Assembly: GCA_036365515.1 (NCBI GenBank)
Contig: CM070874.1
Location: 38,800,083 to 38,864,082 of the forward strand
Source: Torymus aiolomorphi
Lineage: Eukaryota > Arthropoda > Insecta > Hymenoptera > Torymidae
Direction of reading: 5' to 3'
Length of the DNA stretch: 64,000 nucleotides
Positions 1 to 16,307 of this stretch are shown piece by piece; position 1 is the stretch's first letter; the number at the start of each line of letters is the position of its first letter. The notes below the pieces were generated by a model, which worked only from the letters and a program-made list of their open reading frames with translations, was not told where the DNA came from and searched no databases. Both the position numbers and the translations under genes were made by a program.

Positions 1-560
1 ATTATAATATTTGAATAAAACATGAGAAGAATAATGATTTAAAAATGTGTTAAAAGTTTGAAATCAGTCTGATCATTGAAAATAATCTCAAATATGAAAT
101 AAGACTGCCATATATTTTATTTTATCATGATAATTTTTTAAAAGATTTGAAACAGATGATTGAAAATAATAAAGATAAATACAATAAGATTGCTCGTCAA
201 AGTGAAATAGAAGTTTAAATATTTTTTAAAATACATATTCCGAACAACATTTTTATTGATATTTTTATGTTTATGGGTTATTTTCATGAATTTGTCAAAA
301 TTAAATCGAACAAGTATGCTACATTAGAAAGTTTTATTAAATATAATTATAATTAACTACGAAATTCATAACTTATAGGCAAGTGTACATTATCATTCAT
401 TGCAAATTCTTTAATTTATTAATCATATAACTTTACAATTAATAGTATTGTTAATTAATCATCATACCTAAGAAAATACACGTTTGATTATATTATTTCA
501 AAAAATTTTACAATGTAATCACTTTATCGAGCTCCTTGAAGAAACATTCAAATTTAAAAC
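1..560. other. AT-rich sequence, no gene seen
   Basis: Very AT-rich DNA with stops in all frames over short distances. I see no coding exon, RNA gene or clear repeat boundary. It leads into the repeated units that begin near position 570. Confidence 0.5.
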
Positions 561-2120
561 TTTTGTGAATAACAATACTACCATTTAATAATGATATTAA
601 AAATATCCTATAATAAACTCTCGTAACGTTATCACACTATGTAATTATTATTTTCTCTCCAAAAGTTGTGAAATCTATCTAAAAAAATTTTTTACAAAAT
701 TTTAAACTAAGGCAAGTATTAGTCTCTCTCTCCCTCACCTCTCTCTCCCTCTCCCTCTCTCAACATCTGTTAAACTAAGTACCAAAAACTTTAATGAGAG
801 CTTAAATATTTTTTTAAAACAATCAACACGTTTTTTAAAAGCTAACTTTTTAAGTACGTTCTAACAACAATTTGTCTAGTCCTTCTAATTCTTCTAGTCT
901 CATCTATTCAATAAGCACTCTGTACAAATGGTCATAATTTTTTTCATGACTGTACAAATAAATAATACCATTTAAAATAATGATATTAAAAATATACTAT
1001 AATAAACTCTCGTAACGTTATCACACTATGTAATTATTATTTTCTCTTCAAAAATTGTGAAATCTATCTAAAAAAGCTTTTTACAAAAGTTTAAACTAAG
1101 GCAAGTATTAGTCTCTCTCTCCCTCCCCCTCTCACCCTTCTTTTCTCTCTCTCCCTCCCTCTCTTTCTCCCCTGTCTCTCTCGACCTATCTCTCTTTCCC
1201 TCCCCTCACTCTCCCTCGCGCCCATAACATCTGTCAAACTGAGTAACAAAAACTTTAATGAGAGCTTAAATATTTTGTTAAAACAATGAACACGTTTTTT
1301 AAAAGCTATTTTTTTAAGTACGTTTTAATAACAATTTGTCTAGTCCTTTTAATTCTTCTAGTCTCATCTATTCAATAAGCACTCTCTACAAATGGTAATA
1401 ATTTTTTCATGACTGTACAAATAATCTTAATAACTGAAAACTTTCTTTTCGAAAAAATTAATTACAAAAAAAACAAGAAGAAAAATGAAAAGTTCATGCA
1501 AAACTTATATGCTAACAAAACTAAATTATTTTTACTATTTCTCTAAACCACTGTTAAGTTGCTTTGTAAAAAAATCCCCCATCCCGTATCTCTCTCGTCT
1601 ATTTTTACTTAACAACTATGTATAATAACTCCATGAAAAATGTTGAATATTTTTTTAAAACAGCCCTCAAGACATTCTGTACAAGAATAATACAATAACA
1701 AACTTTATTTTGAAATATCTACGGAATCTTCGAAAAATGTTTTCTTTAAAAAGAAAGCATTAATATTTTTCCTCGAAAGTATTTAATTTATAAATTTCTT
1801 TAAATTAAAGTAGAAATAACTTTAATGAGAGCTTAAATATTTTTTTAAAACAATCAACACGTTTTTTAAAATCTAATTTCTTAAGTACGTTTTAACAATA
1901 CAATTTTTCTAGTCCTTTTAATTCTTCTAGTCTAATCTATTCAATAAGCTCTCTATACAAATGATAATAATTTTTTTCATGACTACAAATAATAATTTTT
2001 GTTAGTATAAAATTTTCTACGAAAGTATAAAATAAGGCAAGTATAAACATTTTTCCTTTATAATCTACTCTCCCTCCCACTCTTCGCCCGCCCTCTCTCG
2101 CCCTCTACCCGCCCCGCGCG

Positions 2121-2185
<65 letters not shown>

Positions 2186-2560
2186 TGTCCCCCTCTCTCT
2201 CAATATCCGTCAAACTCTGTATCAAAAACTTTAATGAGAGCTTAAATATTTTTTTAATACAATTAACACGTTTAAAAAAAAATTCTTTTTTAAGTACGTT
2301 TTAACAACACAATTTTTGTCTAGTCTTTTTATTTCTTCCAATCTCATCCATTCAATAAGCACTCTCTGCAAATGATAATAATTTTTTTCATGACTGTACA
2401 AATAATAATATTGTTAATATAAAACTTTCTACGAAAGTATAAAATAAGGCAAGTATAGACGTTTTTTCTGTATAATATCTATTAAATAATAATATTTATG
2501 ATTTTGTAAAAGAAATCAAAAAAATACCAGTGAAAAAGTCTTTTACTTCTTTGAGTCATT
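560..2560. repeat. Degenerate tandem units with CT-rich tracts (foldback outer-arm module)
   Basis: A module is repeated about four times. It contains a phrase close to ACTTTAATGAGAGCTTAAAT (near 790, 1252, 1820 and 2228), then AACACGTTTTTTAAAA, then a tract ending TTTTTTTCATGACTGTACAAA. Copies are separated by CT-rich tracts (722-770, 1110-1225, 2060-2200) and by the phrase AAGGCAAGTAT. The same module reappears near 13.77 kb and, inverted, in the arms of the palindrome at 22.6-25.1 kb, so it is best read as the outer part of a foldback-element arm that has duplicated in tandem. There is no coding potential beyond short chance frames. Confidence 0.7.
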
Positions 2561-2579
2561 GTATAATGAACAAATTATA

Positions 2580-3320
2580 TGTAAGTAAGTACATTCAAAT
2601 TGTTCACTGCAAATCAGACAAATGAAAGTTGTGAAATCAATTATCGATAGTCAAGTAATGCAAACCACTCTCGGAAACTACTGTATGACTGTTCTCAGAA
2701 ATGTATTCAAATTTGTTAATCTTTCTGTACAAATTAAACACAAGAAAGTACTGAAATCAATTTATTGTAGTCAAGTACCCATAAGTTAACTTGACTGACA
2801 TAATACAACTTTTCGTACCTACTCATCAAACATATTCAGCCAGCGAGCATAAATTACTACTTAACTCCCAAGGGGCGTAATAGCTCATATATACAGCTCT
2901 TACAAAACTTTATAGAACCTACGCACTTTACGTCCATGTGGGAAAAATTATTTGAATTGTATAATATTATATATAAGTACATTCAAATTATTCATTGTAA
3001 ATCAAACAAACGAAAGTTGTGAAATCAATTACCGATAGTTAAGTAATGCAAACAACTCTGCGAAATAATTGTATAACTGTTCTCAGAAATGTATTCAAAT
3101 TTGTTCATTCTTCTATACAAATTAAACACAAGGAAGTTCTGGAATCAGTTTATTGTAGTCAAGTACCCATAGGTTAACTTGACTGACATAATACAACTTT
3201 TAGTACCTACTCATCAAACATATTCAGCCAACGAGGATAAAGTACTACTTAACGCTTAACAGGCGCAATAGCTCACATACTCCTACAAAACTTTATAGAA
3301 CCTACGCACTTTACGCTCAT
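2580..3320. repeat. About 390-bp tandem duplication inside foldback arm
   Basis: The segment beginning ACATTCAAATTGTTCACTGC near 2590 recurs near 2980 with scattered changes. Each copy contains two versions of an iterated motif, GAAATCAATT followed about ten bases later by GTCAAGTA, about 122 bp apart. The unit ends with TATAGAACCTACGCACTTTACG. The same sequence is single-copy in the arm at 14.2-14.5 kb, so the duplication is specific to this copy. Confidence 0.7.
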
Positions 3321-4492
3321 ATGGGCGAAAATTATTTTAATCATATAACTACTATGCCTTCTTTTTATTTCTAAAATTCATAAGAATTCAGATATTTACG
3401 AAAAGTCAAAGCCTATATAAAAAAATTACATAGTTACCACCATATCACCATTTTTCATTATTCTTTCTCAATTTTGAAATTTCTATAATATTACGCATCT
3501 TGGGAGGGCAATAGAAGTCTATAGAGCTGCTCTAGCAGGGGTGGTCTTCAATCTCCCATACATACTTGGCGGGCCCGACGGTTTGCAGTTTAAGGTGTAG
3601 ACATGATCATTTTCATATAAATATTCATATGTTTACAGATCAGATAAAATGAATAAATAGGTTGCTTCTACATATTAAATACTAATACGTATTGAATGTA
3701 TTACTCTGTTTTTAAATAGAAAGTGCAAACCCGCATGAAAATATCATATGAGATCTCATATAAGATCTCATGAGATCCCATAATATGTAAAATTGCAGAT
3801 GACATCACATATATCATACCTCATATGAGATCTGATGTCTGAAATACTCATATAAAATCTCACATGATATTTACACGTTGGAAAAGGATAAAAAATTAGT
3901 GGCTTATACAATGGTTAGTAAAATCTAAAGCACTTTTGAGTAGACTATAAATTTGATGTATTTTTTATATCAGATTCCCGCTTAAAAAAACGGACACAAG
4001 GAAAAATATTTTGGGTAATGGAAGTACATCATGAGATTTTGCACATGTAAGGCTATTATATTTAAACGGTATCAATTCAAAATTAGAGCCAATGTAATTA
4101 TTTATAGTGGACTTATAAGTATAAACATTGTTAATGAATTTATGCAATAATATAGTATTCTACATTTACAAAGCCCACCGGTAAACTGCAAACCGTCGGG
4201 CCCGCCAAGTATGTATGGGAGATTGGAAGACCACCCCTGCTAGAGCAGCTCTATAGACTTCTATTGCCCTCCCAAGATGCGTAATATTATAGAAATTTCA
4301 AAATTGAGAAAGAATAATGAAAAATGGTGATATGGTGGTAACTATGTAATTTTTTTATATAGGCTTTGACTTTTCGTAAATATCTGAATTCTTATGTATT
4401 TTAGAAATAAAAAGAAGGCATAGTAGTTATATGATTAAAATAATTTTCGCCCATATGGGCGTAAAGTGCGTAGGTTCTATAAAGTTTTGTAG
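3283..4492. mobile_element. Foldback element copy A (palindromic arms, 589-bp loop)
   Basis: Inner arms of about 310 bp (3283-3592 and 4182-4492) are near-perfect inverted repeats; the junction phrase CCGTCGGGCCCGCCAAGTAT and its complement mark the loop edges. The left arm continues outward to about 2.4 kb, while the right arm stops at 4492, so this copy is truncated on the right. The loop (3593-4181) is rich in short palindromes built on ATGAGATCTCAT. Copy B at 13.97-16.31 kb has the same arms but its loop lies in the opposite orientation. No protein is encoded; a 60-residue open frame on the minus strand inside the loop looks like chance. Which enzyme moves it is unknown. Confidence 0.8.
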
Positions 4493-4505
4493 TTATTATT
4501 TACAG

Positions 4506-4765
4506 CAAATTACATCTTTCCCCCACTTCCTCAAGAACATCTTGCACGTAATTCATTAATTCCATCAGCGCATTCTCACAAATACAATAATAATGCCGAT
4601 AATGTTCTACACAATGCATTAATTAAAAAAACTAATATACAGGAAAGACGATTAGATGAAGAGCCGGTTGATAATAGTTACGACAGTCGTTTAAATGTTG
4701 CAATTGATGGTATATCATTTATTTTATCTCATGGTGAAAATATAATTACTAAATATATTATTTAA
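4506..4765 (+). pseudogene. Coding remnant or exon, 85 codons, family not recognised
   Basis: Directly after the truncated right arm of foldback copy A comes an acceptor-like TTTACAG, then an open frame of about 85 codons to a TAA at 4763. The peptide is rich in Pro, Asn and charged residues near its start (FPPLPQEHLARNS) and has balanced amino-acid use, unlike chance frames in this AT-rich DNA. No ATG begins the frame, so it is either an internal or last exon or a fragment cut by the foldback insertion. It may belong to the eroded gene at 5.8-9.1 kb, which has the same strand, but I cannot show that. Confidence 0.35.
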
Positions 4766-5820
4766 TTGCTCAGTTAGTTATACCATCGTTATCTTCATAC
4801 TAAGTTATTATAGTTTGACTTTGTATAAATACCATTTTGAAAATATAAGTTGATTAATTAGAGGAGTGCACACCTCTGGTAGAAAACTTATTTCATCGGG
4901 GCTTTGAAACTTGATCCTGCTACATATAAATAAAAATCAGAGTCGTTATCTTATAGTTTTTATATAAATTTATATTATAAATTAATATTATAAAGTATTT
5001 ATATTATAAATCTTATAATATTTATATTATAACAATTAGTAATAAATAAAAGTAAAAAGAAAAAAGCATCATTTATTATGTTGCTCGTTTTTATAATAAA
5101 AATACTTTAAAAGTGATAAAAAATTTCAATAGAGGAGATATAACTCTTTAACAAAATAAAACATTTAAATTCATATGGTTCATATCACAAAAAAGGATCT
5201 TTAAGAACACTGACTACCATTTTTAGATACAAGAAATGGATTTTAAAAGTTTCATTAAAATCCATTTCCTGTTCTCCAAGTGTGCGCTCCCCATGAAAGA
5301 ATAATTGCTTCTTAAAGGAAACTTTTTTTCAATATATATCCGTAAATATTCTTTAATCAATATTTATTAATTAAAAAAATCTATATTTATTATTTAGAAA
5401 AACTTCTTATAAGCTTAGTTAATTTTCGATCAAATATTACAAAGAACTAGATATCTTCAAAAATATTTCTACTAAGAATATACCTCCCTGCTAGAAATTT
5501 ATCTATATGAAACGCTTTTTCACCCATTATTTGAATATTTTATAGCTTGACGTAACAAAAAAATATTCGTTTTTTATTTACTTGCTAATTTGATCTTGAA
5601 GTAATGAACATTAAAGTGCATCGGATGGTTTGTCAAAATGTAAATAAACATAACTAATAAAAAAATCATTTGTTGTGCGCATTCCTCATCATAACAGCAA
5701 GCTTTCTACTGGCTATTTAATCTAGTCTTTATCTTCGAAAAACTGAAAAACTCATTCTATTTTTCGATTTATTAAATGACCGAATGATTATTCTCTGATT
5801 AGAGAAAAAACGTTTCACCG
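4766..5820. other. AT-rich intergenic stretch, no gene seen
   Basis: Composed largely of A/T with short direct repeats of TTATATTATAAA type near 4960-5035. I see no exon or structured repeat here. Confidence 0.5.
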
Positions 5821-5829
5821 GATTTAGAG

Positions 5830-9144
<3,315 letters not shown>

Positions 9145-9276
9145 AATAAAACCTTATTTAATTTAATTTTTTCGTTTATAATTGCGTGGTAAAATAATAG
9201 TTGTAAGTATTTAATACTATCACGTTTTCAAAAATTGAAAATATTTTTTAATATCAATTATAATCCGATTTTAAAA

Positions 9277-9755
9277 ATGGATGACGTATTCGATTTTCGT
9301 AAAGCAATTATAAAAATTACGCTTTCATTATACAATAATCCTCATTTAAACCGAGATATCATTGATTTTATTATCAAAACAATGGAAGATTTCATTTCGA
9401 ATTTGTATATTCCTTTCTTACAGCAAAAAATTGCTACGGAATTACAAGAGTATCATGATCAAGATACTTATCGTAAAATGCAGATAATATTAGAAGAAAA
9501 CCGCCATCCTTTAAAAGAATTTTCAACTGAACATCTTCGCTTTAAAATGTATAAAAATTACAGCTGCTTTATTAAGCCTGAATTATACAAAATTGCGGAT
9601 GATATTACTTTTGAAGATACAAAGATTACAAAAAAATTCCAATTTATGGAACTTGTATATCTTTAAAAAATATTTTCCAAAATATTTTAGTGATTCCTGG
9701 TTTGTTTAGCGAAATATCAAACTACATGAAATCGCTACAGGAAGAAAAGGTTGTT
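9277..9755 (+). pseudogene. Transposase, N-terminal part (tnp2/CACTA-like), cut by an insertion
   Basis: An open frame from the ATG at 9277 runs to a stop at 9664. It then continues with a small frame change through a peptide reading VIPGLFSEISNYMKSLQ up to about 9755. The helical N-terminal part includes FISNLYIPFLQQKIATE and EFSTEHLRFKMYK. The coding sequence then breaks off at the sequence TATCAAGGAGCGCGGGAGCG. It resumes at about 16308 with the peptide NIIQGKLWQSKYAYL, so the gene was interrupted by about 6.5 kb. The CACTA/tnp2-like assignment rests on motifs in the downstream part; confidence in the split is higher than in the superfamily name. Confidence 0.55.
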
Positions 9756-9850
9756 ATATCAAGGAGCGCGGGAGCGCTCCGAAGGCAAGTATAGAAGAAG
9801 CCTAAAGGAGCGACCCGTGCTACATATACATTGAAATGGGTCTACGAAAA
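9744..9850. repeat. Element end with GC-rich hairpin; inverted match at 30.36-30.47 kb
   Basis: The sequence starting TATCAAGGAGCGCGGGAGCG can fold as a 7-bp stem, GGAGCGC against GCGCTCC, with a 4-base loop. It continues GAAGGCAAGTATAGAAGAAG. The reverse complement of 30360-30475 matches over about 100 bp, including ACATTGAAATG at the far end. A conserved hairpin near an element edge recalls Helitron-type ends, but I do not see the expected terminal bases on both sides, so the class stays open. Confidence 0.55.
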
Positions 9851-10097
9851 ATTCAATGCGCTTTTACGTATATTGCGTTAGTTTTTACTATATAACATAT
9901 CCCTCTTAATCGAAAGCCATTTCATTGCTCTACTCAAATCAAAACATTTTATTTAAAAAGATTATCTCGTTCAGAAGATATAGAGAGCTGAATTTTTTTA
10001 TGTGCGATTTTCTTTTATACTTTTCTTCTCCTTATTCCGGCATTCGGTTTGCAACTCTTACGACACTTCTGGTTGTCGTCTATCTTACGCTTGTATA

Positions 10098-10098
<1 letters not shown>

Positions 10099-10170
<72 letters not shown>
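10099..10170. repeat. (TA)n microsatellite
   Basis: About 70 bp of uninterrupted AT dinucleotides. It creates Tyr-Ile repeat frames that are not genes. Confidence 0.95.
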
Positions 10171-10176
<6 letters not shown>

Positions 10177-10865
10177 CCGTATCTGATCGATCTAACCTTA
10201 CATACAACATGTCAGTATTTTTTTATATACAAATGTTATCATATCGTGAGTTAGTTAATAACACATTTCAAAGATCTCAAGAAGTTGCTAGATTGTTTAG
10301 GTTAAGAACTTATTCTTAGCAATCTAAGAAGAAGAATTTTTATCTAACTATTATTTTATAGATATACATTTTACAAATGTTATCATATCGTGAGTTAGTT
10401 AATTAGTTATGTATTTGAAAGATCTCAAGTTGTCAACTGGTGATGAGAAAAATTGAGCTATTCGTCTATCAATCAATGAGGAAAATAACTTTCATTAGAT
10501 AAGTACTTACTAGCTAAATGTTAAATGGCTACAATCATTTTTTTAAACTTGATACTTTGTGAGATTTTTTATTTTTACAGATATTATACCAAAGATTTTT
10601 TTCGAGTCATTTTGAAGATATATATAATTATAGCCAATAATGTTGAGGAGTTCTAATTGTGTACTGTCTGAAAAATCTAATTTTGAATTAACAAAAATGA
10701 ACGAGTGCCCACATGACCCTTGGAGTTATTATTAATGAACAAGAAAAAGTTATTTTAATACAAGAACAGACACGTACTACTCAAGATAGAAAAACCAAAC
10801 CAATATTACTATGGGGCAAATATATTATTATTTACGACACAATATTTTTCAAGACATATCTATAA

Positions 10866-12026
10866 TATAATTATAGTGAAGTCAGTGCAAGTTTGCAGAT
10901 CAGATATAATAAAATGTTTTGTATAATAAATGAAATAAAGTAGCGGTATGATGTGTTAAATCAAGTGTTTATAACAAATTTAAAACCTCTACTTAAAATC
11001 AGAATTTAAAATAATGTGAGACGTTAGAGCCTTGGTTAAGAAAAAGCATTTTTTGTCTATACTTCAAGAAACTGAGTCGATATTAGTGCTGTGCTCTTGT
11101 ACATATTTACTTAACGACGAATTAAAAAATTATGCCAAATGAACATTAAAATACAGAAAAAAGCAAAAATGATGTGTTATTGTTGTGAAAATTTCAACAA
11201 ATAAAAGTGCTCAGTTAATCTAATTTTATAATTTTCTCACGGTGGGAGACGTCAAAATGTTACAGAGGATTTCTTAGTAAATATTTTTCTACACAAGATT
11301 CAGATAACTACAAGATTTCTTATGTATATCAACAATAAAAATAATCAGATACATATGAAATGACTAAATATCTATTTTTAAAATATAAAATGTTGGTTAT
11401 AAAAATGAACATTGACACTTTGTGTTGATTTATTATTTTTTTTTTAGATTATATGAGAAATTTCTTACGGTGGAAGACGTCAAAATGTTTCAGAGGAGTT
11501 CTTAGTAATTTTTGCATATACTATAAACAACGGCCTGAAGAAATGGAAATCTACAAGCGTCCTGTACAAGAAAATAACTTAGAAATATAATAATAGTGAA
11601 GTCAGTGCAAGTTTTCAGATCAGATATAATAAAATGTTTTGTATAATAAATAAAATAAGTAGCAGTATGATGTGTTAAATGAAGTGTTTATAACAAATTT
11701 AGAACCTCTACTTAAAATCAGAATTTAAAATATTGGTCAGACGTTAGAAGCTTGGTTAAAAAAAAGCATTTTTTGTCTATACTTCAAGAAACTGAGTCGA
11801 TATTAGTGCTGTGCTCTTGTACATATTTACTTAAACACCAATTAAAAGATTATGCCAAATGAACATTAAAATACAGAAAAAAGCCAAAATGATGTGTTAT
11901 TGTTGTGAAAATTTCAACGAATAAAAGTGCTCAGTTAATCTAATTTTATAATTTTCTCACGGTGGGAGACGTCAAAATGTTTCAGAGGATTTCCCAGTAA
12001 ATATTTTTCTACACAAGATTCAGATA
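10866..12026. repeat. 440-bp direct repeat spaced by 720 bp
   Basis: 10866-11305 and 11586-12026 are about 95% alike by eye; both contain ATAGTGAAGTCAGTGCAAG and end near CACAAGATTCAGATAA. A shorter related phrase, ACGGTGGAAGACGTCAAAAT, lies between them near 11470, and a weaker relative near 12330. None of the copies has an open frame. Confidence 0.85.
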
Positions 12027-12029
12027 ATT

Positions 12030-13500
12030 ATTTGAAAAAGTATACAAGAATGTTAAGAAAGCTTTTATTATCAGTAATTATAGTTCATAAACTGATTGTT
12101 TTTAATTTTATAAGATGTGTGCGGCAATCATGAGTTATTAAATTAAGCTGTTTTATACTTTCTACTATAAAAGAATATCGAGAAAGCTATTTTCTCCCAA
12201 TGATTCTTAGTTCATAAACTTTTGTTTTTAATTTTGCAAGATGTGTCTGATAGATTATTAATTCAAGTGGTTTCTAATGAAAACTTCAACGAATCCAAGT
12301 GTTGAAAATAATGTAATTAATGTTTGGCTTATGGTGAGGGCACCAAATGATTCAGAGGAGCCATTTGTTCTGTGAATATACAGTACATGAAACCATAATA
12401 TAAATTACTGTAATGGCTACTTTTTGAATCTGCAACCAACATTTTAATTTGCTAGCTGATTGTGATGCAATAGTATGATTATTAGATCTAGTACCCTTGC
12501 AAGTCTTTGATAAAATATTATGAAAAAGAAATATGTGGATATCAAAATAATGAAATGAGTTCCAGCTTTAGAATGTGCAATAAAAGGCTAAAGGTAAATT
12601 TTAGCACAAATTTAATAATGTAATAATAATTTGTCAAAAAAACAAAAGCAAATGGATGCATAAGAGTGTTTTGTAAAAAAACTTAGTATCAGGTTCTGTT
12701 ACGTAAGGGTAGTTAACTTGGCAAACTTTGAGCTTCGCATTTTGTAAAGGCTAGAGGATTAGGTGATTTCAGAGAAATAGATGCGAAAGAATAGTTTTTA
12801 AAAACTTTGTATCGCCTGCTGCTATGGAAATGGCAGTTGACATGAGAACTCAACTTCTCAGCCAACTTTGAGCTTCAAGTTTTATAAAAGCAAGAGAATC
12901 AGGTGATATAGAGATTTGAATTGTAATTCTGAGAACTTGTACTTTTTTCTTTTATTCCTTGCGATAGCTACAAAGAAAAAATATATTATTGTTATCATTT
13001 TTAACAACTTTAAATTCTCTGTCGAAATACTAATAAAAGTTTAATGTTTTTATCCAAACAATCTTGCTCTCAACAACTGTCCAACTCTCTACAAAGAACT
13101 TGACTGAAAGCTTAAATGTTTTTTTGAAACAATTATAATAAACAATTTTAAAAACTATTTTTTAAAGTATTTTCTATCTGTAAATTATTCATTATTATAT
13201 TTTCTCTACAAAATATCTCAAAAAATGGTCCATTTCTATATCTTTTAAAAAATCAATTAATAAATTATTTTACAAAACTTTTACAATTCTTTACAAACTT
13301 TTGCAAGCAACGAGAAATTCTTTTCCAAAACCGTTACAATCACTTTACAAAAACTTTTACAAACGATAAGAATTTTTTCGTAAACCATAAGAATTATTTT
13401 CCGAAACCTATACAATATCCTAAAAAATTATTTACGTTTTATTTTATGAAAAGGAATTCAACGAATAAACAATAAATGTTTGCGTTCTAAAGTCGAAATA
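12030..13500. other. AT-rich stretch with a diffuse repeat, no gene
   Basis: No exon is evident. Near 12730 and 12868 the phrase CAACTTTGAGCTTC is followed by a second shared stretch close to AGGTGAT; related sequence on the other strand occurs near 27.63 and 28.0 kb. This suggests a dispersed repeat. Confidence 0.4.
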
Positions 13501-13966
13501 AATTTCTTTCACGCGGATACTGAAAGTCAAACCCAAAAAGTTGTGAAATCAATTAAAGTGTAGTTTTATACTTAACAGACATTATTTACAATGTAGTTTT
13601 ACTCTTAAAAAGTTGTGAAATCTCTTTAAAAAATTATTTTACAAAAGTAAAAACTTATAGGCAAGAATAAGTTTGGTTACTATTCTACATAATTTGTACT
13701 TAACAAACATTATTTACTAAACTCTCCCACCCTCTCTTCCCCCTCACTCTCTCCGTCTGTACCAAAAACTTTAATGAGAGCTTAAATATTTTTTCAAAAC
13801 AATCAACACGTTCTTTAAAAAACTAATTTTTTAAATATATTCTATCCACACCATTTGTCTATAGTCCTTTTATTTATTCTGATCTCATATATTCAATAAC
13901 CACTCTCTACAAATGGTAAGAATTTTTTTCATGACTGTACAAATAACTTTTATTTATTCGAATCTC

Positions 13967-16307
13967 ATTTATTCAATAAGAACTCTGCAAATGGTAATAA
14001 TTTTTTTCATGACTGTACCAATAATAATATTGTTAATATAAAACTTTCTACGAAAGTATAAAATAAGGCAAGTATAGACGTTTTTTCCGTATAATCTATA
14101 AAATAATAATATTTATGTTTTTTTAAAAGAAATCAAATAAATACCAGTGAAAAAGTCTTTTACTTCTTTGAGTCATTGTATGCTGAACAAATTATATGCA
14201 AGTAAGTACATTCAAATTGTTCATTGCAAATCAAACAAATGAAAGTTGTGAAATCAATTATCGATAGTCAAGTAATGCAAGCAACTGTCGGAAACAACTG
14301 TATGACTATTCTCAGAAATGTACTAAAATTTTTTCATCCTTCTATACAAATTAAACACAAGAAAGTACTGAAATCAATTTATTGTAGTCAAGTACCCATA
14401 AGTTAACTTGACTGAATAATACAACTTTTCGTAACTACTTAAAAATATTCAGTCAGCGGGCATAAAGTACTACTTAACGCCTAACAAGCGTAATAGCTCC
14501 CATGCTCCTACCAAACTTTATAGAACCGACGCACTTTACGCCCGTGTGGGCGAAAATTATTTTAATTATATAACTACTATGCCTTCTTTTTATTTCTAAA
14601 ATTCATAAGAATTTTATCAGATATTTACGAAAAGTGAAAGCCTATATAAAAAAATTACATAGTTACCACCAGATCTCCATTTTTCATTGATCTTTCTCAA
14701 ATTTGAAATTTCTATAATATTACGCATCTTGGGAGAACAATAGAAGTCTATAGAGCTGCTCTAGCAGGGGTGGTCCTCCAATCTCCCATACATACTTGGT
14801 GGGCCCGACGGTTTCCAGTTTACTGATGGGCTTTATAAATGTAGAATACTAAATTTTTACATAAATTCATTAACAATGTTTATACCTACAAGCCCATTAT
14901 CAATAATTACATTGGCTCTAATTTTTAATTGATACCGTTTAAATATAATATCCCTACATGTGCAGAATCTCATGATTTACTTTCATTACCGAAAATATTT
15001 TTCCTTGTGTCCGTCTTTTTTAAACGGGAATGGGATAAAAAATGCATATAAATTTATTGTCTACTCAAAAGTGCTTTAGGTTTTATTAACCATTTTGTAA
15101 GCTACCTATTTTTTATTCTTTTCCGTCGTGTAAATATCATATGAGATATCATATGAGATATCATATGTGTGATGTCATCTGCAATTTTACATATTATGGG
15201 ATCTCAAATAAGATCTGATGCCCGATATTCTGTATGAGATCTGATGTCCGATATTCCCAAATGAGATCTGATGTTCAATATTCTCATATGAGATCTCATA
15301 TGATATTTTCATGCGGGTTTGCACTTTCTATTCAATAACAGAGTAATAAATTCAATACTGAGCCCTACTTAATATGTAGAAGCAACCCATTTTTACATTT
15401 TATCTGATCTGTAAATATATAAATATTTATATGAAAATGACCATGTCCAGACCTTAAACTACAAACCGTCGGGCTCGCCAAGTATGTATGGGAGATTGGA
15501 GGACCACCCCTGCTAGAGCAGCTCTATAGACTTCTATTGTCCTCCCAAGATGCGTAATATTATAGAAATTTCAAAATTGAGAAAGATCAATGAAAAATGG
15601 AGATGTGGTGGTAACTATGTAATTTTTTTATATAGGCTTTGACTTTTCGTAAATATCGGATAAAATTCTTATGAATTTTAGAAATAAAAAGAAGGCATAG
15701 TAGTTATATAATTAAAATAATTTTCGCCCACACGGGCGTAAAGTGCGTAGGTTCTATAAAGTTTGGTAGGAGTATGGGAGCTATTACGCCTGTTAGGTGT
15801 TAAGTAGAACTTTATGCCCGCTGACTGAATATTTTTAAGTAGTTACGAAAAGTTGTATTATTCAGTCAAGTTAACTTATGGGTACTTGACTACAATAAAT
15901 TGATTTCAGTACTTTCTTGTGTTTAATTTGTATAGAAGGATGAAAAATTTTAGTACATTTCTGAGAATAGTCATACAGTTGTTTCCGAGAGTTGTTTGCA
16001 TTACTTGACTATCGATAATTGATTTCACAACTTTCATTTGTTTGATTTGCAATGAACAATTTGAATGTACTTACTTACATATAATTTGTTCAGCATACAA
16101 TGACTCAAAGAAGTAAAAGACTTTTTCACTGGTATTTATTTGATTTCTTTTAAAAAAACATAAATATTATTATTTTATAGATTATAAAGAAAAAACGTCT
16201 ATACTTGCCTTATTTTATACTTTCGTAGAAAGTTTTATATTAACAATATTATTATTGGTACAGTCATGAAAAAAATTATTACCATTTGCAGAGTTCTTAT
16301 TGAATAA
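13967..16307. mobile_element. Foldback element copy B (856-bp arms, 632-bp loop)
   Basis: The left arm 13967-14822 and right arm 15455-16307 are near-perfect inverted repeats around the loop 14823-15454. The arms contain the iterated GAAATCAATT...GTCAAGTA motif (about 14253 and 14371, mirrored on the right) and end at the loop with the same CCGTCGGG...GCCAAGTATGTATGG phrase as copy A. The loop begins with the sequence that ends copy A's loop (TGGGCTTTATAAATGTAGAA), so the two loops are in opposite orientation. The right end abuts the resumed transposase coding sequence, so this copy took part in splitting that gene. A 60-codon open frame in the left arm is repeated in the other arms and shows no sign of selection. 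Confidence 0.85.

Larger units (their letters stand above)
9756..16307. mobile_element. Composite insertion (6.5 kb) splitting the transposase
   Basis: Everything between the two halves of the transposase reads as inserted DNA. It holds a hairpin-bearing end (9744-9850), a (TA)n tract, a 720-bp-spaced direct repeat and foldback copy B at the right edge. No clean target-site duplication is visible: the left edge is near GTTGTTATATCA and the right edge near AATAAATCTAATATAATT. It may have formed by more than one event. No protein gene is visible within it. Confidence 0.55.

Noticed and set aside
721..1230. CRISPR-like regular repeats
   Set aside because: Repeats are long degenerate modules with CT tracts, not short identical repeats with unique spacers, and the genome is eukaryotic.
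9925..10319. Tyr-Ile repeat frames of about 105 codons
   Set aside because: Produced by the (TA)n tract; two overlapping frames are equally open, which argues against selection.
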